NCBI GenBank assembly: GCA_002049455.2
Contig: KV918813.1
Coordinates: 248,001 to 312,000, forward strand
From: Porphyra umbilicalis
Taxonomy: Eukaryota; Rhodophyta; Bangiophyceae; Bangiales; Bangiaceae
Reading direction: 5' to 3'
Length of the DNA: 64,000 nucleotides
This document shows, piece by piece, positions 33,354 through 43,800 of the stretch. The notes beneath the pieces are model-generated. The model was given only the letters and a program-made list of their open reading frames with translations. It was not told where the DNA came from and did not search any database. A program made the translations under genes and the position numbers. Positions within the stretch are counted from its first letter, which is position 1. Each line of letters opens with the position of its first letter.

Positions 33354-34747
33354 GGCGCCCCCCGCGTTGGCCCTCCCCGACGAGGACTACGCCCTGCTCT
33401 TTTATTCCGTCGAAGACTACCTGTGGCTCCGCCTCTCGTGCGTGCGCGTGGCGGGGCGCGACGCGCCGGTCGGCGCGGCCGCCGGCGGGTCTGCCCTCCG
33501 CCTCGCCGACGTGGCCGCCGAGATGCTCGCCGCGGGCGCCCCCCACTTTGATCCCACCGGCGACGCGCCCGCCGCGTACGCGCTCGTGCTCGTCCTCGTT
33601 GCGCGCGTCGCCGACGCGGTGCGGCACCTCGTCGGCAGCGGCCGCCTCCGCGACGCGGTGCACGTGGCGGTGGCGGGCGTGGCGCACGGGCTCATTGACG
33701 CGCGGCCGCCGGCGGCCGAGGGGGGGGGGGGGACGGGGGGGGGGGGACGATGTCGGCGCGGGGGGGGGGGGGTACGCGGCCCTCATGGCCGCCTATGCGG
33801 CGACGCTCGCGTCCCCAACCTCCGCGGCGCTCTACTTGTGCACCATCCCAGACGCGGCGGCGCGGACGGGGCGGCTGGCGCACCTCCTCGCCTCCTCCCC
33901 GGTCGCCGTGGCGGCGCTGCTGTCGCCGCCGCCGACGGGCGGCCGCCACCGCCGCGGCGGCGGCGGCGGCGGCGGCGGCACCCCCCCCCCTCCACGGCCA
34001 CGTGCGCGCTGGCGGGGATGGAGCCCGCCGGCGGCGCCGGCGTCGACGCGGCCATCACCGCCGCCATTGCCGTTGCGTGGCGCCGCGGCGACGCGGCGGC
34101 GGCGGCGGGCCTCGCGGAAGCGTCGGCCACCCCCGCCGACGCGGCGGCGGCGCACCTCACCCGCGTCGCCGCCGTGGCGCTCCGCGCGGGCGCCCCCGGC
34201 CGCCGCCCCGCCCTCGCCGCCGCGTCCGCGTACGTCGGGCGGTGGCCGCCGACGGCGCCGCCGCCGCCCGCATCCGCGTCGCCCGCGGCGGCGGCGCGCG
34301 ACGCGCGGTCGTTGGCGGCGGCGCTCGCGTTTGCGCGCGCCGTCGACGCGGCGGGTGCGGCGGGGGGGGGGGGGGGGGGCGCCGACGGCGGTGGCGGCGA
34401 CGGCGGCGAGGCCGCCGCCGCCGCCCTCGACGCGGTGTGGGCGGCGGGCGTGTTGCCGGCCACCCCCGCCGCGGGGGGGCGGGGGGGGGGGCGCCCCCGA
34501 CGCGGTGGCGACCGCCGCCGAGCGCGTGCGCGTCGGCTACTGGGCGCGCCCGCTCGTCAACGTCCTCGGGGAGGTGCTGGTGGCGGTGGCGGGGTGGTTG
34601 GGCGAGTGGGGGGGGGGGGGGGGGGGGGGGGCGCCGCGCCGCTGCGCGCGACCTCGGCGGGCGCCTCGCGCAGTTTGCGGCGCTGGCGGGGGTGGAGGGG
34701 GGGGGGTGGCGAGCGCGCTGATTGCGTTGGAGGTGCTGCTGGGGTGA
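31567..34747 (+). CDS. NUP93: Nucleoporin NUP93/NIC96
   Basis: Scaffold nucleoporin of the inner ring of the nuclear pore. The start MDLADVLTRSRAIEARRGG at 31567 matches the family's N-terminal helix. Conserved blocks are AGEALERRVGHAHEMTVLAA (about 32080), AVGGAVRFLAAQFLTAKLRR (about 32760), GGLPLWALVFYALRAGAVAV (about 33018), DEDYALLFYSVEDYLWLRLS (about 33380; EDYLWLKL is a NUP93 hallmark), APHFDPTG...YALVLVLVARVADAVRHL (about 33540) and YAATLASPTSAALYLCTIPD (about 33795). Polyglycine and polyalanine expansions bring the envelope to about 1060 residues against about 820-860 usually. The coherent frame changes at C or G runs (about 31655, 31830, 32430, 33130, 33730, 34480, 34620), so the span is an envelope. 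The last frame ends ASALIALEVLLG at 34747. Confidence 0.85.
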
Positions 34748-35347
34748 GGGGGGGGGGGGGGGGAAGGGGGGGGAAGGGGTTGGTGGTGGTGGACCCGCGG
34801 CGTGGAGGGGGGCTGTGTGGTGGTTGCCGCGCGCCGTTGCGGGCGGAGCGGCGGGGCTGTTGTGCTCTGGTGGTGACCGTCGGTCGCGCGGCGAGCGGTT
34901 TTTTTTTTTGTCTTGTGCCCCGTGTCGGTGCGTCGAGCGTGGCGCACGGGGAATCACGGCCGCCGCCCGCCCGCGGTCGGCAGACGGGCGGCGTGCGGCG
35001 CAGACGGGGCGGAGCGGGGAACGCGGTGCTGAGCCGCCGCCTCGGTCGCTCACGCTGACGCGTCCCCGTCTGCGTTGGGACGCGCGCTGCCGCGAGCCCC
35101 TGTGCCGCCTGCTTTGCGTGTCGCCGCCGACGCGGCGGGGCGCCCGTCCCCGCACCCACGCGGCACCACACCCAGACGCGAAAAACACGCTACCTTTTGT
35201 CTCTGCCCAGTCCCACTCGCGCTACTCGTGCAAGCCGTGGCTGGTCGCGGCCGCCCCCGGGGCTCCCGTCGCTAAACCCCTCTCGCCCCCGCGCGCGTGC
35301 AACCCCCCCCTGCCCACGCCCTCCCCCCGCCGAGCCGCACCTACATT
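34748..35347. other. Convergent intergenic region, no gene
   Basis: This lies between the 3' end of NUP93 and the 3' end of the minus-strand repeat protein. It contains a G-rich stretch just after the NUP93 stop and a short T run near 34900. Nothing else is supported. Confidence 0.6.
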
Positions 35348-37966
35348 CTAGGCGGCGGCAAACATGCACGCCGACTGCTCGCCGCCCGCCGTGAAGGTGG
35401 CGATGGTGCGCCCCCACGCTTCGACGACGGGGGTGACGGGCGGGAGGGGGACCCCGTCGGGCGCCTCCTCCAGCAGCGTGCACGTCGTGCCCGCCCAGGA
35501 CGCGACGAGCGCGCCGTCGACGAGCGCGAGCGACGCGTCGCCAACGGCTGCCACGCAATTGTCGCCGCAACCGCCGCCGTGCGTCGGGGCCGGGGCCACC
35601 CCATGGGCAGGCGCCTCCCCATGCGCCGGCGCCGCCCCGTGGGCGGGGTGCACGCCATGCGCCGGCGCCTCCCCATGCGCAGGCGCAACACCGTGCGCTG
35701 GCGCCTCGCTGTGGGTGGGAGCCTCGCCGTGCGCAGGCGCCTCCCCGTGGGCAGGAGCCGCGCCGTGCGCAGGCGCCTCACCGTGCACCGGCACCCCGCT
35801 GTGCGAGGGCGTCACGCCATGCGCCGGGGCCTCGCCATGGGCAGGTGCCTCACCATGGGCCGGCGCCTCGCCATGGGCAGGTGCCTCGCCGTGCGCCGGC
35901 GCCTCGACGTGTGCGCCGCCCGCGCCGTGGCCGCTGCCCTCGGCGTGCGTCGGCACCACACCATGCACAGGGGCCTCGCCGTGTGCGGGAACCTCGCCGT
36001 GGGTGGGGGCATGGCCGTGCGCAGGCGCCCCGCCGTGTGCCGGAGCCTCGCCGTGGGTGGGGGCATGGCCGTGCACAGGCGCCCCGCCGTGTGCGGGAGC
36101 CTCGCCGTGGGTGGGGGCATGGCCGTGAGCCGGCGCCGCGCCGTGAGCAGGCGCCTCGCCGTGAGTCGGCGCCTCGCCGTGAGTCGGCGCCTCGCCGTGA
36201 GTCGGCGCCTCGCCATGAGTCGGCGCCCCAACGTAGGCGGGCATTACGCCAAACGCCGGGGCCTCACCATGAACTGGCGCTTCTCCGTGCGCAGGAGCCG
36301 CGCCATGAGCCGGCGCTTCGCCATGGGCAGGTACCTCGCCGTGCGCGGGTGCCTCAACATGAGCGCCGCCCGCACCATGGCCACTGCCCTCAGTGTGCGT
36401 CGGCATGGAGCCGTGCGTGGGAGCCCCGCCGTGCGCCGGCACCTCACCGTGGGCAGGTGCCTCACCGTGCGCCGGCGCTTCGCCATGTACAGGAGCCTCG
36501 CCATGCGAAGGGACCGCGCCATGCGCCGGCACCTCCCCGTGGGTGGGGGCCGCACCATGCGAAGGCGCTTCGCCATGAGCCGGCGCCTCGCCATGGGCAG
36601 GAGCCGCACCGTGAGCCGGCACCTCGCCGTGAGCCGGCGCCTCGCCATGAGTCGGCGCCTCACCGTAGGCGGGCATTACGCCAAACGCTGGGGCCCCACC
36701 ATGAACTGGCGCTCCTCCGTGAGCAGGAGCCGCGCCATGAGCCGGCGCTTCGCCATGGGCAGGTACCTCGCCGTGCGCGGGTGCCTCAACATGAGCGCCG
36801 CCCGCACCATGGCCACTGCCCTCAGTGTGCGTCGGCATGGAGCCGTGCGTAGGAGCCCCGCCGTGCGCCGGCACCTCACCGTAGGCAGGTGCCTCACCGT
36901 GCGCCGGCGCTTCGCCATGTACAGGAGCCTCGCCATGCGAAGGGACCGCGCCATGCGCCGGCACCTCCCCGTGGGTGGGGGCCGCGCCATGCGAAGGCGC
37001 TTCGCCATGAGCCGGCGCCTCGCCATGGGCAGGAGCCGCACCGTGAGCCGGCACCTCGCCGTGAGCCGGCGCCTCGCCGTGAGCCGGCGCCTCGCCGTGA
37101 GCCGGCGCCTCGCCGTGAGCCGGCGCCTCGCCGTGAGCCGGCGCCTCGCCGTGGGCGGGGTGTGTGCCATGCACCGGCGCCTCACCATGCGCAGGGGCGA
37201 CGCCATGAATCGGCGCCTCGCCGTGGGTGGGGGCCGCGCCGTGCGCAGGCGCCTCACCGTGGGTAGGAACCATGCCGGGCGCATGCACCTCACCGTGCGC
37301 CGGCGCCTGGCCGTGGGCGGGCGTCACGCCAAACGCCGGGGCCTCGCCATGAGCGGGGGCTGCACCATGAGCCGGCGCCTCGCCATGAGCGGGAGCCACA
37401 CCATGAGCGGGCGCCTCGCCGTGAGCCGGCGCCTCGCCATGAGCCGGCGCCTCGCCATGAGCCGGCGCCTCGCCATGAGCCGGCGCCTCGCCATGAGCCG
37501 GCGCCTCGACATGTGCGCCACCCGCGCCGTGGCCGCTGCCCTCGGTATGCGTCGGCAACACGCCGTGCGTCGGCGCCTCGCCATGCGCGGGGGCCTCGCC
37601 TTGCGCCGGAGCCGCACCGTGCGTCGGCACCTCGCCGTGGGTGGGGTGTGCGCCATGCACCGGCGCCTCGCCATGCGCAGGCGCGTCACCATGTGTAGGA
37701 ACTTCACCGTGTGCAGGAGCTTCACCATGCGCCGGCGCCTCGCCGTGCGCAGGAGCCGCGCCATGTGCCGGCGCATGAGGCGTCGCCCCGTGGCCGGCGG
37801 GCGCCTCAGGGGCGCCGCCCACGACGCCGTGACCCCCCACCTCTGCGTGCGGCCCGTGGCCGGCCTCCACGGGGGTGCATGGCATGCGGTAGGAGTTGTC
37901 GATAACCGCCGCCGAGGCGGTGGTGGCCAGCGCAAGCGCCGCCACAACCACCGCCGTTGCCTTCAT
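35348..37966 (-). CDS. Secreted His-Gly-rich hexapeptide-repeat protein
   Basis: Single intact ORF of 872 aa. The N-terminus MKATAVVVAALALATTASA is a clear signal peptide with likely cleavage before AVIDNSY. From about residue 60 to 785 the protein is built of more than 100 units of about six residues, consensus A-P-A-H-G-E, with V, T, M or F variants. The array is punctuated four times by EGSGHGAGGAHVEAPAHG. A compact C-terminal domain follows (GGGCGDNCVAAVGDASLALV, then WAGTTC and SACMFAAA) with four Cys; one more Cys lies before the repeats. No family comes to mind. A secreted, disordered, His-rich repeat suggests metal binding, an extracellular matrix or wall component, or adhesion; all are inference. 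The opposite strand is also open because of the 18-bp periodicity. Confidence 0.8.
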   Translation of the reverse strand: MKATAVVVAALALATTASAAVIDNSYRMPCTPVEAGHGPHAEVGGHGVVGGAPEAPAGHGATPHAPAHGAAPAHGEAPAHGEAPAHGEVPTHGDAPAHGEAPVHGAHPTHGEVPTHGAAPAQGEAPAHGEAPTHGVLPTHTEGSGHGAGGAHVEAPAHGEAPAHGEAPAHGEAPAHGEAPAHGEAPAHGVAPAHGEAPAHGAAPAHGEAPAFGVTPAHGQAPAHGEVHAPGMVPTHGEAPAHGAAPTHGEAPIHGVAPAHGEAPVHGTHPAHGEAPAHGEAPAHGEAPAHGEAPAHGEAPAHGEVPAHGAAPAHGEAPAHGEAPSHGAAPTHGEVPAHGAVPSHGEAPVHGEAPAHGEAPAYGEVPAHGGAPTHGSMPTHTEGSGHGAGGAHVEAPAHGEVPAHGEAPAHGAAPAHGGAPVHGGAPAFGVMPAYGEAPTHGEAPAHGEVPAHGAAPAHGEAPAHGEAPSHGAAPTHGEVPAHGAVPSHGEAPVHGEAPAHGEAPAHGEVPAHGGAPTHGSMPTHTEGSGHGAGGAHVEAPAHGEVPAHGEAPAHGAAPAHGEAPVHGEAPAFGVMPAYVGAPTHGEAPTHGEAPTHGEAPTHGEAPAHGAAPAHGHAPTHGEAPAHGGAPVHGHAPTHGEAPAHGGAPAHGHAPTHGEVPAHGEAPVHGVVPTHAEGSGHGAGGAHVEAPAHGEAPAHGEAPAHGEAPAHGEAPAHGVTPSHSGVPVHGEAPAHGAAPAHGEAPAHGEAPTHSEAPAHGVAPAHGEAPAHGVHPAHGAAPAHGEAPAHGVAPAPTHGGGCGDNCVAAVGDASLALVDGALVASWAGTTCTLLEEAPDGVPLPPVTPVVEAWGRTIATFTAGGEQSACMFAAA
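36241..37110. repeat. 435-bp higher-order repeat inside the His-Gly protein gene
   Basis: The stretch starting at GCATTACGCCAAACG (36241) recurs at 36676 with a few differences and continues similarly to about 37100. This is a tandem duplication of a 145-residue block on top of the 18-bp unit repeats. It points to recent unequal exchange or slippage. Confidence 0.8.
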
Positions 37967-39779
37967 GGCTTAGCGGGGGAGTGGCTCCGCCTAGGTGGCG
38001 GGGCGGGGGTGGGGTTTAGGGGGGGGGGGGGGGTGCGGCGACACCAAGGTGTCCGCCGGGGGGTCGGCGAGTTGTGGGCTGCGGGATGGTGGGCTTGCGA
38101 CGGGTTGGCACCATCACGGGTTTGCGCCGGTGCTGTAGTTGGCGGGCGGCAGTCTTATACCTGTTGGCGGGCGGCCTGGGTGGCGCCCGGGGGTGGACCG
38201 GCGTGCAAGTCTCGGCGCGCCAGCGACACCCGAGCCCGCCACCTCTGTCGCCCCCCCCTCCTGTGGCCACACCGCCACGGCCGCCGCCGCGAGCGGAGTG
38301 GCCCGAGATGGCATGCGGTGTACCGGGGTGGTATCGCCACCGAATGCATCATGCCGCCGCTCACGTACACATCCCGTACCTCCCTGTTTTCGGCAAGAAG
38401 GAAGCCCTTGTGGGCGGCCGTCACACCAGCCTCTACGGTTCATGTTGCCCAGTCGTGCGGGGGCATAGGCTCGAGGAGGATACGTCACTGGCCGGTTGGT
38501 CAGCTGGCGCGAAGCTCCCGGCACCCCCTGCTCCACACGGAGGCCACCCTTTCGCAATGCATTGCGGTGGAGTGCGGCGACCTCCTCGGTCTTTGATCGC
38601 CCGCACACGAAAGGGCGACTGCGGTCGTCGGCCCTTGCGCCTATACCACCTGCACACGGGCGGTTCACAGAGCCTGGCACCAGTGACAATCCATTGTGTG
38701 GCGGGCGGCAGCAACACATGCGGGCGACTGTCCAATGGGGGCCTGCTGCGTTTGTCCGACGGACCCAAGCACGACCAGAAACCCATCGCGGGCCAACCTT
38801 GAAGCGTAGCGACCCGCAGCAGCCGCGACCACAGGCGTCCCCCTCGCCTCATTTTGCCTGGCTCAGACGCGAGGTCACCTCCATCACGGTGACGTGCTGA
38901 GTCCAGCTGGGCAGCTCGGCTGCCTCAGCACCGGCCGACTGTCAACGCCGCCAGGGCGGTGCAATCGCGGAGCCACGTCGCTCGGCCGCCCCGGCTCAGC
39001 CCGTCCCACCACCACCCACCCGTGCTGAATCGGTCACCGCCCGCAGGCGGCATCGGTCAGACGAGGGGCCCTTGCGGCGGGGGAGCTCGGCGCAGGGCAC
39101 GGGAACCACCTTCCGGATGCGGGGCGGTTTGTGGGCGCAAGACCCCCCCCGCCGCCTAACAAGGAAAGCAGCCTCTGTTTGGGGGGGGCTGCGAGCTCGA
39201 CGCGCCCCCTGCGTACGCACCCCGCTGCGCAGAAGGCCACGCTGCAACAGAATGTCCCACGAGGCGGGGGCGGGGGGACGTGTCCCCGCGCGGGGGGCAG
39301 GCCCATGAAGGTGGAGGAGCGCAGTCGGCCTCCGGCGAGGGCGGAGCCGCCAACGCTTGCACGTCCCCATTCTTCGAGTCTCAACCACAGCGGCCACGCG
39401 TTGGGTTGTCTCCTGTCGTTGGAGGGACCCACCAAGTGGCGCGTAGCTCTTCGAGCGACCCGAGTGGACCAATAGAAACAGCAAGTGGCGTGATACTGTA
39501 GACTGACAATTATACCCAACAAGCAAAAAGGAAAGAGAAATTGAAGCCTCATCGAACACGATTCAGCGCGACATAAGGCTGAGCCGATCTAAATGTATGC
39601 TGCAGGTCTACAGCGATTCTAGCCGATGTTCCAGGCATTTACAATGCATCTTTTTGGTGCAGAGCAATTCAGCTCAAAGGAACGGATATATTTCTCTGGC
39701 GATCTGATGCAAGGACGTGCTCCGGCGTGGCGGACACTTCAGAGCGTCCTCTGGCCTTTGGGCGGTACAGCCCCAGCCC
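37967..39779. other. Interval without a supported gene
   Basis: Presumed promoter of the His-Gly protein gene at the left (G run near 38020). The rest has average to GC-rich composition with short ORFs on both strands and no motif I recognise. An AT-richer patch lies at about 39490-39680. Confidence 0.5.
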
Positions 39780-40851
39780 CACAGCCAGCCTATTGCACTT
39801 CGTGCGCACCAGCGGCGTTGAGCCCCGCCTGCTGCGGTGGTGCCGACCACGGATTTGTCGAGGCCATTGCAGCGCGCGTCACTGCGCAACCCGTGGCAGG
39901 GAGCCAGTGGCCGCCATGGTCCATGCCTCGGGAGAGGCGCTTCCTTCCACGCTGAAGCGACGCAGCTGCGTCGCTCAGCTCACCCCGCCATTTCCCACCT
40001 TGACGATACATCGAGATCGCCTGCGTGGACGCCGGTCACGCACGGAGGCAGGACTCGTGACAAGACGCATCCGCCATCGGCCATCGGCTGCAGGACGTTG
40101 GCAAGCGCCAAGCAAAACAGCCGTCGGCTTTCAGCGCGACGCCCTTGCCGCTGCGCCTTCGTTTGACAGTTTGGGGGACCCCTGCACCCGTGGAAGGCGT
40201 TGTATGGAACGATGCAAGGATCTCTGTCAGGGCTCCCGCGGTAGGTGGCGCAATAGTGCGATCGGAACGCATCCGCCTTGGGAAGCTGCCTCACGGGTGG
40301 CCCGTCGACAGACCCGGCCGATACCCAACAGCGTAGATCAATCTGGGCCAGCAAGAACCCTCCCGTTTCCCTCCTCAAACACTTCCACTGACCCTTGGAG
40401 TCGTTTCTAGCGTTGGTACATGCGAACCGCGCCATGAGCCGCCCGCGGCCGCACCAGCGGGCGAGATCAGATGCGGCCACGGACGTCCGCCTCCCGCACG
40501 TAGATGGTATGGGGTGGCTAGATGCCCTTTTTGCATCCCAAGCGGCGGGGTGGTCTCTCTGTACGCAGCAGAAAGAGTGTCCTCGGGGAAAAGAGGTGGC
40601 CGCAGCGGAAGCACCGCTGGTGCCCGATTTCGCCGTTGGATCCCAAATCCACGAGTGGATGCCGTGGTCCGGGTAGGAGCGGGGGTACACACGATCCCTT
40701 TCGGATTCCAGCCGCACCCTTTTCGGTGGTATGAACGCGACGCCGCCGAGCACGTACAAATGGTCAACCTTGGCTGAGGGAGACTCGTCTGGGAGCAGGT
40801 CATCTGTGGTTGCCCCAAGCTCGTCCGCCGTCTCCCCCCTGCCTCTTCACA

Positions 40852-43800
40852 ATGGCCGTCGCTCGTGCATTGCTGCTGGTGCAGGCGCTACTTCTTGCCT
40901 CCCTCGTCTCGGCGATCAACCCTCCGGACGGGGAAGGGGATGGCCTCGTATCCATCCCTCAAATGAGGGGACCGGGTCACAAGCCTGTGACGAACATCAG
41001 AGTTCTCGCGCAGGGCGCCCCATTGTACGTTTATCTTCTACGGGTGAGGCCATTGATACCGAACGTGCTGACTGCCGTCCCCGCTCGTCTATGCTGCATC
41101 ATCCCAACTTTTTTGTATGCACATGACGCCGGAGGACTCTGACTCACCAAAAGATGCCCTCTTGTGCCTATGTCTTGTTCTCGTGATGCATCTCTCTGCT
41201 GCGCACTCGTCTGAGCAGCTATGCCGCGATCTTCGCAGAATCCTTTGGTTACGTGTGCGGAGGTGCGTTGGTGAGAACCTTCTTTCCGTGCGCTGTGCAG
41301 CCATCTGCCGTCGAGTTTTGATGGACGCAGACACTGCCCAAAGAGGCCCATTGAACTAACCCAGCTCTTGTTCTGGTGAGTCGCGAATGCTCCTGTCCTC
41401 GCTCACCCTTTTGGTATCTTTGTTGCAAAGGCGTGCTGATCGGCCGCCGTACGGTTCTCACTGCCGCCCACTGCGTTGAGACCCGTCTGCTGGGACCGAC
41501 GGCGGCCCAGGTCAAGAATGGCTCCGTGCGACTCGGCGGCGACATCAATTCGCGCACGTTCAAGGTAAGTAGTACACCCCTCTTCAATTCTTCGCACTTC
41601 TCAGGAGACATCATGGAAATAGTGTCACTGACCTTGTGGCCGCCCCACTTCCTCGTGGCATCTGTATTGCCCTGCGTTTCTTCTGTGCGTTGCGATCGAG
41701 CTCATCAGGTGCAAGAGATTATTCTCCACCCTCGAGCCATCAACCCGGTTCTAATCTTCTACCGCGCGTCTGTCGACCTCGCCACACAGCGCGTTGATGA
41801 AATCTCGTGTCAGGTTCCAAGGTATCTGCAACAAGGCCGAACCGTATTGCTGCTCGACCCCTTTGCGTTCAGAGAGAGATCGAAAATGAGTACATAACTC
41901 CTCTTTGCCCAATCTTTAAGGAGAAGTTCACATCCTTCGAGACATATGTTGCGAGACTCGCCGCAATGATCCCTCGGAGGTCTCGGGGAAGAAGTGGAGC
42001 AAGACCCTGACGGAGGAAAGGATGTGACACCGGCCAGCATTGAGGATACATGCCAAAGATGCATTGAAAGACACGGTCGCTTTATTGTTGCTCGGCGCGG
42101 GCACGGGTGGCAGAGCAGACACGAAATCGATAAGAAAGCCACGGTGTGCTACAGAGTCACGCAGACATGTAGCTAACTGCACACAGCCGCAAACTCTGAC
42201 AGAGCTACAGGCCACCGGACAACAGCAAGCTCACCATGTCAGCGACTCGCGGACACCACGCATGCATGTGCGTATGACACAAGTTACTCGACTTCGATGT
42301 CAGCAACACCCATTGGTTTGCAAAGAAACAGAAGCCAAGAAAGAGGAAGCCATCGCACATATGCATGGTAAGGATACATGGGGGACGGGCGAGCGAACAC
42401 GAAAAAGAAGTACGTGGTCAGTTCATCCAACCCATCCACCACCCACCCACCGCGCGCGTCACACTATCCACACTGCGCCAGTGTGGATCCCCACCCAATC
42501 GCCACCACCACTAGTCCAGCGACTGCAAACGTCGTCCGGCCCGTCGTAGAGTGACTCCCCCCCGCCCCCGTGCGAGCTGGAGAGAATGCGTGGGATGGAG
42601 GGGATGCAGATAAGAATACGACAGGAACGAGGGCGGTCGGCAGGAGGGTGGGCGGGGCGATCGAACAGAGGGTGGCCGGGGCTTCCGGCCAGGAGGGTGG
42701 GTGGGGCGGTCGACCAGAGGGTGGGCGGGGCGGTCCGCCAGGAGGGTGGGCCGAGCGGTCGGCCAGGAGAGCGAGCGGGGATGTTGGCAGCACTTGTGCA
42801 CTTGGGCGGCAGCCAGGAGCGGGGCTGGGGGCAGCATGGCAGTCACCTGCACACATGCCGAGGGCGCGCATTGGCGCCGCCCAGCACTTCGAATTATTAC
42901 TAATCGCCCCGCTATCCCCAAGCACAAGGCTTGACGTTTTCCAGCCCGCTGGTTGGCTGCCCGGTTGACCGGGGGCGCATCCTGGGTCCCCATTGGTAGC
43001 AGACTATCATGCCAACAGGTACTGAACAAAGTCTGGCTGACACAAGCTACGACGGTGAGGCGTCCGAGCAGAGGTCTCCATGTGCCCGCAAGAATGCATA
43101 CTGTGTACGCCAAGTCTGCCTTGAACTGGGTGTGAAGGGTGCCGTTTGATCGCGCAAGGAGGACCTGCCCCATGACCCTGCCAGAGCTCTGCACGGCAAT
43201 GCCAGCAGCCGTCCCACTCTAGCGACACCGTTTGCGCCCCCATCCTCCCCGACCCCCTCGGCATGTATGTGCAGCCCCCCTCGCCCCCCCCCCCCTGCCA
43301 GCAGGAGAAAGGAGTGGGAGAGGACAGGAAAGGAGGCAAGCACAAGTGTCCGTGGTTGGGCGGTGCCCGCAGCTATTGGGAGTAGACGAGTACGCACATG
43401 GGTAGGGGTGACCAGGTGGGTGGGGTAAGAAGGTCTCTGGGGGTGTCAGAAAGCCTTCTCAGACAGAGCCTTTTAGAGATCGACACAGCGACATTTGCGA
43501 GGATGGTGTCACGAGGTTTGCTGCATGGAAAAACATTTCTCTCACGACCTCTCACGGTTCGCATATATTTTAAGTTCTCCGTGACCCAATTTGACAACGT
43601 GCTGTGCATCCTACGTCTGACGCAGTCCGTTAACCTTCGCCAGCGCCGCGATGTGGCGGTTGCTCGGTTGGGCAGGGCAGGCCAGATCAAGGACGGCCAA
43701 ATAATTTCTTTTACGGGTACGTGTACTTATCCAGCTGAGGGCGCGCCGGTACCGGCGCACCTCGGTGCGATGGCCGTGCCATGTTTGGGAGAGAACTATG

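Noticed and set aside
35297-38596. Plus-strand ORF of 1099 aa rich in RRLAMSRRLAV repeats
   Set aside because: It is the shadow of the 18-bp repeats of the minus-strand His-Gly gene, which keep several frames open. It has no signal peptide or motif, while the minus frame has a signal peptide and a Cys-containing C-terminal domain.
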